Source: Solanum dulcamara (Eukaryota; Streptophyta; Magnoliopsida; Solanales; Solanaceae). Taken from it: a DNA stretch of 64,000 nucleotides. Made by a program: the position numbers and the translations under genes. This document shows, piece by piece, positions 35,186 through 46,562 of this stretch (the stretch's first letter is position 1; each line of letters starts with the position of its first letter). The stretch lies in NCBI RefSeq assembly GCF_947179165.1, contig NC_077242.1, forward strand, positions 56,600,097-56,664,096, given 5' to 3'. The notes below the pieces were generated by a model that did not search any database, was not told the origin of the DNA, and worked only from the letters and a program-made list of their open reading frames with translations.

Positions 35186-35767
35186 CTATGAAGGTTGTCT
35201 AATCTTTTTCAGCTTGTGTCTTTTGAAGCTTGACATGCCCAGCTTGTCCAATATGTAGTACCCTCTTATCTCTTTAGGAAGTTGCTGAATATTGTAGATA
35301 TGGTAGGTCCTGTCAACCTTATGATTATGTTTAGAGAGAGTATCAGCAGGATAATTTGCTTTCCTAAGTATGTGATTGCATTGAAAGTAGTCCAGCAAAT
35401 TTATCAATTCTTGTATCTTATTGATGTAGTCTCTGATGTACCAAGGTGGTTTGAATTACTGTCTTAGATATTTAATAAGAAGCTCTGAGTCTACCTCTAA
35501 AAGTGCCCTGCTATATCCATGCTGAATGCACGAAGTGATGCCTAGTACTGCAGCCTGTATCTCAGCTTGGCTGTTAGAACCAAAACCAAGTGGTGCTGCA
35601 AAGGCATAAATAAGTTTCCCTCTATGATCCCTTACGATACCCCCAACCCCTATTCTTCCTGGGTTATCTAAGGCACTTCCATTAGTGTTTAGCTTCACTA
35701 AATTGCAAGGGGGTTTATGCCATGTAACTTGAATGACCTTCATAACATGAGTGCATCTCTTATCCAT
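35186..35767 (-). pseudogene. RNase H domain at the end of LINE ORF2
   Basis: The sequence VKLNTNGSALDNPGRIGVGGIVRDHRGK, then QAEIQA and LLEVDSELL (35767-35456), continues after a frame break with LRKANYPADTLSKH (35407-35186). This is the RVT_3 type RNase H of plant L1 elements. Of the four acidic catalytic positions the first is lost: TDGS has become TNGS (codon 35681-35683). It would degrade the RNA strand after reverse transcription. Confidence 0.85.
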
Positions 35768-36930
35768 ACATAAGAGCTCTTTCTAGTCACTAGACCACTT
35801 AATATATGGGAAGGCTTTGAAAATCAGCATGTAGAGATCCTTGAGAATTGAGAATTTAACTCTAGTGGTACTTGACTTCTTTCCTCCATACTTTCTAGAA
35901 CACTTGTTCTTCCATAAGTTCCAACAAATAAATATAGGTATAGCTTGCAACATGAGTTTATGCACCTCATTGTTAGGTTTGGACAGACACTATTTCATCA
36001 ACACACTTCTCATGGGACTGCTACAATGTTGTATTCCCCAACAATCTGAAAAGTACCTCTAAATATGCCTAGAAAAATGGCCTAAAATAAATATGTGATC
36101 TATATTGTCCCACCCAGGGTTGTAACAATAAGAACACTAGACAGATTCATGCCTAAAGGATACAATACTTTCATTTGTAGGGAGTTTGTTTCTAAGGGAT
36201 CTCCAGACCAAGAATGATACCTTGAAAGGTATATTATTGTTCCATATAGTGGTGTCTGTCATGGTTTTGCTTCTTTTTTACTGACCTAGTTCCAAGCTGA
36301 TACACAAGTGAACTTCCCATTTGGATTTAGTTTCCAGCAGATTGTATCTTCAATGCCAGGTTGATATTTGAAGGAGGTACTGAGAACCTTCTGTACAAGG
36401 TGGTGTAGGGCATGCTATCTCACCTTCTCCTCATTCCACATACCATTAATCAAGAACTTGAATACTATGATATTGTTAAACCTAGCAAGATAGTCATTGT
36501 GATTAGCTAGGGGTCCAATTCCTAGCCAATTATCCCACCAGAAACTGCAGGCACCTGAGTTAATTTGCCACTGAATATGAGGCTCCATATCAGCTTTGTT
36601 TATCATCATATGCTTCCACATAAGAGATTGGACAGTGTGCCATTTATTGATCACTGGATGTGCCCTTTGTCAATACTTAGCCTTTAAAAATTCTCCCCAT
36701 AGAGTTTTCTTAGACCTGAAGAGCTACCACTGCTTATATTGCAAGGCTAAGCATACATTATTTAGATTTTTTATGCCAATACCTCCTTCTTCCATAGGAT
36801 ATCTAAGAGTTTCCCATGATGCCCAGTGGTATTTCCTCTTCTCTTTATTCCTCTCACAAAAGAAGTCTGCTATAAAAGACTTAATTTATTTAAGGGTAGT
36901 GGTAGTAGGAGTAATAGCAGACAAGAGATG
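35768..36930 (-). pseudogene. zf-RVT and connector region of LINE ORF2
   Basis: Fragments such as INSGACSFWWDNWLGIGPL (about 36570-36510) and FICWNLWKNKCSRKYGG (about 35930-35880) are typical of the segment between RT and RNase H in plant LINEs. Stops separate them. Confidence 0.75.
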
Positions 36931-37044
36931 AATAGGAAGGGATTGCAGCACAGATTTCACTAAGGTAGCTCTACCCCCATAGCTCAACAGTTTAGTCTAC
37001 TATCCTTTAATTCTGGGGATGACCTTGGATACTATACTAGTAAA

Positions 37045-37922
37045 CTATATAATCCTTTGCCTCCTTATGTATAGGGTACATCCCAAATGAGTGATAGGAC
37101 CATGAGTAGACTTGAAACCAGTGATGGTAGTGACCTTTTCCATAATCTTAGCATTTGTATTCAAAGGGATCATGCACTGACTTTTATCCTTGTTAATAAG
37201 TTGCCCTGAACTTTGTTCATAAACCTGCAATGTCTTAGTGATCAATTTTAGAGAGTATTTGCAGGTTGAAGTGAATATGATTATATCATCAGCAAAGCTG
37301 AAATAATTAATCAAAGGACCCTTTTTCTTCATGTGAAAGCCTCTGTACAGGTAGTGGTGGTGCAGGTTGTTGAGCATTCTAGATAGTACCTCAGCACCTA
37401 TTATAAAGAGAGCAGAAGACAATGGGTCTCCCAGCTTGAGGCCTCTGGTAGAGTGGAAGAAACCATACCTACTACCATTCACAATAACTAAATACCATTT
37501 GTTGGCCATTATCCTCCAAACCATATCTATAAATAATTCTCCAAAACCCATTATTCTCATCACTAGACATATAAATGACCAAGATACCCTGCATAGGCTT
37601 TGGATATATCTTGTTTAATAATAATATTATTTCCAAGCTTGGGCTTTTTGATGCTATGAATAATTTCCTGTGCCAGCATTATATTTTCTGAAATGCTTCT
37701 TCCATTGACAAACCCTGATTGGTTCTTAGATATTAGTTGAGGAAGAATAGGAGACAGCTTGAGCCACAACACTTTGGATATGACTTTATTGGTAAAATTG
37801 CTGAGAGATATGGTTCTGAATTCAATCAACTTATTAGGATGGTCTACTTTTGGGAGTAGTACCAAACATGCTTGAGAGATAAACTTGGGTATAGAATGGC
37901 CAAAGAAAAAATATTGTAACAA
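37045..37922 (-). pseudogene. Reverse transcriptase of LINE ORF2
   Basis: The N-terminal frame (37922-37563) has LVLLPKVDHPNKLIEFRTIS, KNQSGFVNGRSISENIMLAQEI and KQDISKAY with the first catalytic Asp. A frameshift follows at about 37590. The second frame (37563-37045) has TRGLKLGDPLSSALF and the box FSFADDIIIF with both Asp present (37285-37290). The catalytic triad is therefore retained although the gene is broken. This enzyme copies LINE RNA at the nicked target. Confidence 0.9.
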
Positions 37923-37924
37923 GT

Positions 37925-39310
37925 TTAATAAGTCTTCACTAATGATATCCCAACAAGTATGAAAGTACTCATAGAAAATACAGCCTCTTTCAGTTCCTCC
38001 TTAGTAGGTATAGCATTAAGGGATTGGTTATGTTGATTTGTGATGATATTGGGGATACAATTTAGGATATCTTCATTGATCAACTCCTCTTTCCCAGCGA
38101 AAATATTCTCAAAATGAGAATAAGCAGTAGTGGCAATATTCTCATCACCCTGAATGGTATTGCCCTGGTCATCAGTGAGTTTATGGATGAACAATATTCT
38201 TTTCCTTCCTCTGATGATAGCACAAAAGTATTTGGAATTGGCATCTCCATCCTTAAACTACTGAAGCTGAGTCTTTTATTTAAGGACAGATTACTTAGTC
38301 TTCAAGTATCTGATATAATGAGCATTCACCTGATTGAGCTTGGTTCTATTTCCTTCAGAATTTTCATGAATAATATCATCCTCTGCTTGCTTTACCTTTT
38401 CTTCAAATTCTTTGACTACTTCAAATATGTCACCATATTGTTGTCTAGACCAATTTCTAAGAGTCTTAGACACCCTCTTAAGTTTCAAGTGAAATATTCT
38501 CATAGGAGTTCCTTCCATAGGTCTTTCTCAGCAAGTTCTAACTATGTCCAAAAATATTTTATTCTCCACCCAGCAATGGAGGAACTTGAAATATTTGGTG
38601 GTACTACAGTGTTTATCTTTGCATTCTAGTAATAGAGGACAGTGATCTGAACCTGTAGAAGTAAGATGAGTCACTGTAGTCATAGGCATCAAGTCTAGCC
38701 ACCTATCATTCACCATGGCTCTATCTAACCTCTTCCAAATTCTAACCTTATTGTCCCTGTTATTACACCATTAAATATTTTACCATGAAAACCCAAATTA
38801 GTGAGTCCACATGCTTCAATAACACTTATGAACTCAAAACGCTTGTTCATATTTTAAGGTTTACCTCCTAGCTTCTCCTCAATATTTGTGATCACATTAA
38901 AGTCTCCAACAATGCACCAAGGTTTGTCTATATCAGAAAACAGCAGCATCTTCTCCCAAAGGCTTCTTCTCATGTAATCCTTACACTTTGTATAGACAAA
39001 TGTAATAATATGAGAAAGAGGACTCAACACATGTTTGATCTTACAAGTTATCTACTGCTCATCTTGATCTAAGATGGACATCTTGATTATAGAAAAACCA
39101 AATCTTATTATTTGAATTATGACTGGCCTTGTCCATTTTGAACTGATTTTTGTAGTAGTTGAGCTGAGATTGATTATAAAAAGGTTCAAGGATCGCCAAC
39201 ATAGAGAGGTTGTGATAATTCTTGAGTTTTTTGGAATCTATCCAATGCACCTTGAGTATCAATACTCCTTGCATTCCATTATATTATACTAATCCTCAAG
39301 ATTTCTGAGA
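37925..39310 (-). pseudogene. Endonuclease and linker of LINE ORF2
   Basis: From the start near 39300: GVLILKVHWIDSKKLKNYHNLSMLAILEPFYNQ (39274-39180), a decayed middle with VHKCY*SMWTH-type remains and WKRLDRAMVNDRWLDLMPMTTVTHLTSTGSDHCPLLLEC (38730-38600). The SDHCPL motif with its catalytic His is the C-terminal signature of the APE endonuclease that nicks the target. The region 38518-37925 links to RT (SRQQYGDIFEVVKEFEEKVKQAED). Many stops are present. Confidence 0.85.
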
Positions 39311-39799
39311 TTTGGACCTTGTGTTGATACTCTTCTTACATATAGCATTATCAGAGTTTATGGTGATAGGTTGTTTCTTTTTCTTCTTCTTTTCTTATTG
39401 ACCCTAGGAGTCAAACCATCCTTCTCAGAAACCTATTGTATTTCAATCTAAACTGTAGTATCCATGGTAGAATCAATTGCCTTCAGGAGATGAGTACTAG
39501 TTTCCTCATCCTCATCAAGAGTTTGTTCCCTCTGATTAGGATCCTCCTCATCTTCAGAGTGAGTAACTCTGTACTCATTATTTAGGTCATCTTATATGGC
39601 TCTTTTATTAAGTACACACACCTCAATATAATTAGTTTGGACTTGAAGAGGGGACATATGTATACCTTCCTTCTCTTCAACCAATACATAGCTAACTATT
39701 TATTGTGTATTTCTAGCTTGATGTTTTTCTTCCTTGGCCTATTTTTTCTTCAAATCATCTCTTTTCTTCTTACTCAGAGATAAAGTGGAGTTATTATTC

Positions 39800-42690
39800 A
39801 AGATCTGAGGATTGGCCCTCTAATGTTTTTCACTTCTATTGATAATTTTAGTATATGAATTGCCTATATCAGTCTCATTATCTTGTAACTTGTCCTTAGA
39901 ATTGATTTTTTCTGAGATTACCTTCTTCTTAGGAGTTATATTGTTGTTTATGTATCTTGACCTACTGGTAGTTGGAAGAGTGGTTTCAGGGGCTCTAGAG
40001 TCATTTCTATGGTCAACCAAAAGAACTTCCCTCCCCCTGGTATCCCCTTCTTGCAGGTTAGTAGGTGTCTCCTATATTTCCCCATCTTCACCTCCATCAA
40101 CTACTTTAACAGCAGCAGTTAAAACATTCAAATTAAAACTAATAGAGGAGCCATTGGGGTGTGGGAGCATTGAGTCAATACCTAAGGTTTTCTCTTTTGT
40201 AATATTTCAATCTGTAACATCTAATTTAGTAGCTGGATTTATTCTGGCAGCAACATCCTTACTTTGTTTCTTTTGTGCAGGTTTGTTGTTCTCATTGTTA
40301 TGAACAACCGGCTTCATAGTATCATAGGGACTGGAATTTACATTTCTATGGGGTGAGGGAGGTTGTCTCTGGACTCTGAGATAACATTACAATTTTGGGC
40401 ATTATACTCATTAGTATTAGAGATCATACCTGTCTACTGCATATTCCTTGCTTGCTGGTTATCTCTTATGAGAGATTGAGGAGGTACAAAACTTTCTCCT
40501 TTTTTCATCATGCTTTATTTCCTTTATTGTTGTGTTTCTTGTTGGTGAAGTTGACCATTCTTCTTGCCCGTCTTCTTTTGAGTTTTCCACTCCTCCTTTT
40601 CTTAAATATTTTCCTCTTCCTCAGTAAGATTATTACCTTACTGCTCTTTGGAGTTTTTATCCTCTTTACTCTGCAGCTTATTACTCTTACCAGTGATAGC
40701 TTTATTTTTAGTTCTTGTATCTTCTTCTTATGCCTTTCTTCTATTATTCTCTTCATCCCTTCTTCTCACAGTGCATACATTGCTAGTATGGCCTTGATGC
40801 TTGCAGCAGTGACAGTACTCAAGCACTCCCTCATATTGAATAGGCTGCCATCTACCCTCACTATTCTCATCATCATCAAACTTCATCCAAACATATTGAG
40901 GTCTTTGCTTGGTCATATCAATTTAAACCTTGACTTTAGCTATACTACTCTTTGTCTTCTTATATGTGACTGAGTCCAAGTAAAAAACCTTACCAATATG
41001 GGACAATAAAGGAGTTACCACTTTAAGACAATAGCAGTGTCATGGCAACTCAGGTAGAATTACCCAAATAGGCACCAAAGAAGTTTCTTCCTCTAGTTTA
41101 AAAGTAGGGGTCCAGATTTGCAACCTCAAGAGTTGGCGCTGAATAAATATCTTCCCTTTGGACCATACTGTTGAGTAATCATACTCATTATCCAAATCAA
41201 TATAAAGGTACCTAGAGTCAAAGTGAGTGAGTTTAACCCCTCCTCTGAGTTCAGTTTGGAGAATAAATTCTCTCTTGATGATCTCCATTTTAGGCATAGT
41301 GTTGGTAAACTTACCAATAAGTGTATATTTACACCTAGCAACAAGCTTGAATTTAAGTCCTCTTTTCTAAACACCACATCAAAATAACCTTGTTTAGTAG
41401 TAATTTTAGGAGGACATATTAATAGGGGCATTAGTCACAGCTTCCTGGGCTCTTAATCTTATAGCAAGAGTATGAGGGATGACAGGGTTTGGAGGATTAT
41501 GGACATTGGAGTTAGGAACTTTGGATTGGTTGGTAGGCTTAGGCACTTGGTTATTTCTGTTATATTGCATATTGATTTAGTTTCCTTTGGTAGTGTTAGG
41601 TTTGTAGGTCTCAAAATTGTTGGATACTCTCAAAGTATTGGTGTTAGGCAGGTAAGATTTCTGTTTGGATTGTTGGCTTTCCTTAGAACCTTTTTGTTGG
41701 TTCTCAAGACTTAGCTATTTATTTTGCTCAGAATTACCACTTTCCTATATTCCTTGAGCATTTTTCTCTTGATGACTACCATTTACAATAATAATGATTT
41801 GATCACTGTAGATTTGAACATTATTACCCATATGATTGTTACCCAAATTCAAAGGAAACTCAATAGACCTTACATTAGAAACATTTCGAACTTGCTGAAT
41901 ATTAGAGGTTAAATTGACAGAATTTTATTCAATTGACTTAGCAAACAATTGAACATCAATGTTATTTCTAACATGATTAACATAATCATATTGAGAGGGA
42001 TTAGTAGAATTAGAGGACTTACCTCGAGTTTCCATTGCAGACTTACTATTGCATTGCTGATCATTCTCTTGGATATCTTGAAGGTCAAGTGGTTCTTGAT
42101 AATATTCACTAAAGTAATCGACCACTTGTTTTCCATTTATTTTCTAGTGCAATTGGTCCTGAGAATTCAATTCTTTCAAAATTTGCTCCTCAGAATCAAT
42201 GTGTTCTTGACTGCTACAGTTGTCAGAGTTCCAATTGATATTTGAATTTAGTGGGGAAGTTTCGAAGTGGTTCTTTGGGCTAAGGAGATACTCTGCCGCT
42301 TGAGGAACATTTTGGCATTCATTTTATTCAATTTGGATGGCCAGAGCTCCAGCGCGCCACCATATTCTTCGTCGGTGATGATTCCTCCAGCAAAATTGGC
42401 TGAAATTGTGCCCTCAGATGTGTCATGACCAGGAGAATAATCCCAGTGGTTCCTTTATCTCGAATCATGCTAGGACCCTCTTGAAGATATAGCTTAGGCG
42501 TTTGAGAAGTTTTGATTGTAATAATGAAGTCTTGCCCGATCGAATGTACTTGAGTCAATCCAGCTTCACTTGAAATTGCTACTATATTTTCAGTATCATT
42601 ATGCAAATTTGAAGTATTATTAGCTGGATTAGAGGATGATGCTTGATGAGATATATTCATTTTGCAATCCGGTGGCCTGTGGATCTCCAC
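39800..42690 (-). pseudogene. LINE ORF1 (DUF4283-like domain and zinc knuckle)
   Basis: A likely start is the ATG at 42690 (MEIHRPPDCKMNIS). The N-terminal 120 residues are low in recognisable motifs. Around 41297-41040 the frame has RGGVKLTHFDSRYLYIDL and TPTFKLEEETSLVPIWVILPELP, the DUF4283 pattern. The next piece (40960-40728) has AKVKVQIDMTKQRPQYVWMKF and the knuckle CHCCKHQGHTSNVC. The 3' third is lysine- and glutamine-rich with stops. ORF1 proteins bind LINE RNA. The long antisense frames over this region (40395-40973, 39839-40303) are shadows. Confidence 0.8.
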
Positions 42691-42804
42691 CGGTGGGGGT
42701 GAGGCTATTCCGACAGACCTGAGACAATGAATAGTGTGTTCAAGAAAATTTTTGTTACCGTTAGCTTAGGAGAATTTTTTGACCTTTGATTTGATTCAAG
42801 ATAT

Positions 42805-42820
42805 TAGCTTGGTTCATGAT
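42805..42820. repeat. Target duplication of the LINE, right copy
   Basis: TAGCTTGGTTCATGAT differs from 34737-34752 at one base. It is followed by the end of the E LTR. Confidence 0.85.
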
Positions 42821-42825
42821 AAACT

Positions 42826-42985
42826 TGATATTAGAGCATCAAGTTTACATGTACTAGGGTATTTGACAAGTTCCGTTGAGTAGAGTCTTATTCATTAGTG
42901 TGAAGCGCACCACATCTATGATAGGAGGCTATGAGACATTTATGAAACTTCACTTCTTTAATCACTCTTAAGTCACATGATAGAT
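42826..42985 (+). other. Primer binding site and leader of E
   Basis: TGATATTAGAGC at 42826-42837 matches the initiator-methionine site at 10 of 12. The shared leader block follows (GAGTAGAGTCTTATT, GCGCACCACATCTATGATAG, GAGGCTATGAGACATTTATG). Confidence 0.8.
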
Positions 42986-43036
42986 TTGAACTCAATAAGG
43001 TTTCATTCTAACTAATATTTTATGCTTTTCAGAATC

Positions 43037-43169
43037 ATGCCTCTAAGAAAAGGTCCATTAAAAAGAAACGTGAATCAAGATTAGGAGCGTCAAGCACCTC
43101 AACTCTGATTGACCCTTTGGATGAGCAAGTCACTTATGATGAGTTTAGGACTAGTTTTCAAGTTATTTC
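43037..43169 (+). pseudogene. gag of E, N-terminal piece
   Basis: It starts at the ATG 43037 (MPLRKGPLKRNVNQD, then a stop). After a frame change it reads IDPLDEQVTYDEFRTSFQV, like the gag starts of B and G. It is cut by element G at 43170 and resumes at 55494. Confidence 0.75.
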
Positions 43170-45337
43170 TGTCATGACCCTACCTAAGGCCTAGTCGTAA
43201 CACGGCAATCGGGGATACGAGAGACCCCAACCATAAGCCATCTTAGCATACATCGCATACATAAGGTAAAGAATAATATAAAGATGAGCGGAAGTAATCA
43301 TTAAGTGGGGAATGGGACTAAGGGAAATCAACTCTATAACTGCCTAATTAGGACTACACCAATGAATATCGTCTAAACATGCCTCTAGTCTAATCTTTGA
43401 TGGGAGATTAGGACAAGCCCCTATCTCATCCTAACAATAGAAGAAATGTCTAACAATAGTAACATGAATAAAAGTCTTGTCCTTGATAGAATGAGGACTC
43501 ACTGACTTATTTGAAATCTAACAAAACCTCTAGCCACGACCAAGGTAGTCATGAGTGTCGTCCGTCTCTATATTATGAGAATATATATGCAAAATATACG
43601 TTAGTACATTGAATGTACTAAGTATCTGAGGTATGCATGAACAAGTAAAAAATTTATCAATATGCCATAAGATGCATGACCAATCATAGTGAACATGAGT
43701 ATAGCTTAAAAGCAATTTAAAACATAAGAAACTCTTGGTCAATGCATATCATAAAACTTCAACTTTCAACTCATAACTTGATACCTCATAGCTTAACTTG
43801 AACTTGAACTTGAACTTGAACTTGTGTGGGATAAGACTGTTAACCGACAATTTAGACCATGCGAGCTACTACATGGAATCCAATGACTCCTGCATTAAAA
43901 TAGGTCAATGTCTACTCCATCGAAATAGGGGAAGCTACCTTGTCAGGGCATACTCTAAGATAACTTAACTCAACTCAACTGGGCAATGTGGATCTACTAG
44001 CTAGGCCATGAAGTAAACCTACGTGGGCAACATAGTTTGGAACTTTAGGTTGCTACTAGAATTCCCTTGGATAACCAACTAAGTTATCTGACCGAACCCC
44101 ACCTAGAAGTCCTCTCAGTGCTTAGTCAATATCCCAATGGAAACTCATAAAACATAATCATAACATAGTAGGGGAAAGATAGTAACTGCCTATCAATCTA
44201 TCTTTAAAACACTTAGGAATAGCTCATCTAACTTGGTGATTCATAAGAATCTATAACTTTGGTGAGAATTCTCCTTATCACCATCTCAAAACCTCTAATG
44301 ATCTTAACTCTGATCATCATAACTTTAAAATCATAATCTCAGTTGTAACTCATTTAGAACTATCTATATAAATCATTTAACTCATGATAACTCATAAAAT
44401 CATCTTTACTTCATAGTCATAGCTTGAAAATATAGATTTATGCAAGGGAATATATAATTCAACTTGAAATCATGCAATTCATATAAGAACATGCATATAA
44501 AGATCATTGATAATATTTAAAAATAAAATCAAGTCACCCCAATGTAATTCATCAAAACTAGGGTTCATAATCAATTGTAAATTGAATGAAAATATGAGAA
44601 ATCTTTGGGACTTCATGGGTGAAAAGGGCCCATGAATAAATACCCACATACCTTGCTTGAAATTACTTAAAATTGAGAAGAAACTTTGAAGAAATCTGGA
44701 AACCCTAGCTTGAATTTGGAGAGAAATCTTGAGAGAATTTGAGAGTTCTTGCCTTGGAAATTTTGAGAGAATGAATTGAATAGGAGGGGATTTTCAAGAA
44801 TAGAGTATTTATAGACTTTGAACTTGGCCATAAAAGTGTCTAGGTTCATTGAACTGAACTTGGGAAAACACACAATTGCCCTTCATTAAATCCTAGATTT
44901 AAGTCTATGAATGGGTTCCTACGGGCCGTCTAAGTGTTGATGAGTCGTCCAAATAACTCATCCTGCAGTTATGAGAAACGTCTTGAGAACATAGTCTCTG
45001 AAGTTTATAAATGGCCAATGTTTACGACCCATTGTCTCAGAAATAGTCCATTCTTAAGGTTTGTCCTGCAGGTCCTTAAACCTGCAAATATACTAGTCTC
45101 TAAAGGTTTAGGACGGGTAGTTCTTACTACCCATCGTTTCTTCTACGAGCCGTCTTGTAAAGAAGTCATTTTGGCCTTAGGGAAACTTCAACTTTTGCTC
45201 AATGGGTCATTCTACGACTCTTCTCTACGAGCTATAGAAAGCCCTACGAGCCGTAGAGGGACTCCTTCACATGGATGGGTTCAGAATTTTGAGACTTTTT
45301 TCCTTGTTTCTAACTTTTTGACTTATGGGGTCTTACA
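43170..45337 (-). repeat. 3' LTR of G
   Basis: On the top strand it begins TGTCATGACCC and ends GGGGTCTTACA. A (AACTTG)5 microsatellite lies at 43795-43824. The TATA box (complement CTATAAATAC) is at about 44806-44816. The 183-codon frame at 44934-45485 crosses the LTR boundary on the wrong strand and is rejected. Confidence 0.9.
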
Positions 45338-45367
45338 ATATCTCCCCTTTGGAAATATTCGTCCTCG
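45338..45367 (-). other. Polypurine tract of G
   Basis: The complement reads GAATATTTCCAAAGGGGAGA then TAT directly before the LTR start. The purine run and the upstream GACGAATATTT match K, E and the LARD. Confidence 0.8.
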
Positions 45368-45599
45368 AATGAGATTAACTTATCATACGGAGGACACAAA
45401 AAGAGGACTAGCAACACAACATGAACATGATAACATCTTAAAATGCATGGAACATGAAAACTTCAACTTAACACAAAACTCATGACTTTAAAAATCAACT
45501 TTGTTATTCATGAACATGCATGCATATGAATGACATAGGAGGAACTGAATACGTAAGAGTTCAACTAGTTGGATAAGAATAACTTACTACTTTAGGCTT

Positions 45600-46558
45600 G
45601 AGTATAGGAAAAGAGGTATGGGTATCGTTTCATCATATCCGCTTCCACCTCCCAAGTAGCACTTTCTACTTGTTGATTCCTCCATAACATCTTGACGGAC
45701 ACAACTTCTTAACTTGCCGGTCTAAGATTTCCATCGGAACTTCTTCATAAGTCAAATTTTCTTCAACACTTAAATCTTTCAATGGCACAATGGAGTTTGG
45801 ATTACCTACTAACTTCCTCAACATAGACACATGAAACACCAGGTGAACCATAGCCAACTCAAGTAGCAAATTTAACTCACAATCCACTTTGCCAACACAT
45901 CTCAACATCTTATAAGGTCCAACATATCTAGCGCTCAATTTCCCTTTCTTACCAAAACACATTATAGCCTTCATTGGTGAAACCTTCAAATAGACCAATC
46001 ATCCACCTCAAATTCAAGCTCTTTTTTCCTAACATCGGAATAGGACTTTCGATGACTTTGAGTAGTCTTCAATCTTTATCTTATGATTCTTACCTTCTCC
46101 ATAGCATCAATACAGATCTAGACCAATCAAGTATATCTCACCAACTTCAAACCATCCTATCGGGGATCTACATCTCCTCACATGCAATGCTTCAAAAGGA
46201 GCCATTTAGATGCTAAAGTGATAACTATTATTATAGGACAACTCAATAAATGGAAAGTGTTCATCCGAACTTCCTTTGAAATCAATAACACATGCCCTTA
46301 ACATATCTTCTAAAGGTTGGATCGTTCTCTCGGCTTGACCTTCAGTTTGGGAATGAAAAGAGGTACTTAGCTTAACTTTTGTACCGAGACCCTTTTGAAA
46401 TGACTTCCAAAAATGTGAAGTGAATTGTGTACCTTGATCCTATATGATGTACAAGGGAACACCATGAAGTCTCACCAACTCACGTACATAAAACTTAGCA
46501 TAATCTTAGGTGCCATAAGAAGTCTTAACCGGTAGAAAATAAGCCAACTTGGTCATCT
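45600..46558 (-). pseudogene. Integrase C-terminal half and chromodomain of G
   Basis: It starts on the minus strand just after solo LTR M. MTKLAYFLPVKTSYGT, ELVRLHGVPLYII and DQGTQFTSHFWKSFQKGLGTKVKLS give the core with the second Asp kept. MAPFEALHVRR keeps the Glu. A frame at 45998-45666 has VSPMKAIMCFGKKGKLSARY and VGPYKMLRCVGKV, then the chromodomain start YEEVPMEILDRQVKK. A frameshift near 45700 breaks the rest of the chromodomain. Several stops interrupt the core. Confidence 0.85.
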
Positions 46559-46562
46559 GATC

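Larger units (their letters stand above)
34753..42804 (-). mobile_element. L1-type LINE, apparently full length
   Basis: The 8.05 kb element lies in reverse orientation between 16 bp target duplications. The minus strand ends in an A-rich tail (complement of TTTATTTTTAGTTTTT at 34753). ORF1 has a DUF4283-like domain and a CCHC zinc knuckle. ORF2 has an apurinic endonuclease, reverse transcriptase, a zf-RVT-like segment and a plant-type RNase H. Both ORFs carry many stops and frameshifts. It was inserted into the 5' LTR of E. Confidence 0.9.

Noticed and set aside
38114..38629. 171-codon plus-strand frame
   Set aside because: It is antisense to the LINE ORF2 endonuclease-RT linker, which has recognisable motifs.
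40395..40973. 192-codon plus-strand frame with membrane-like composition
   Set aside because: It is antisense to LINE ORF1, whose zinc knuckle is read on the other strand at the same place. The leucine-rich translation is the complement of a lysine/glutamate-rich coding stretch.
44934..45485. 183-codon plus-strand frame
   Set aside because: It is antisense to the U3 of the G 3' LTR and crosses the LTR boundary and polypurine tract. The right-hand LTR has the same sequence with the frame broken.
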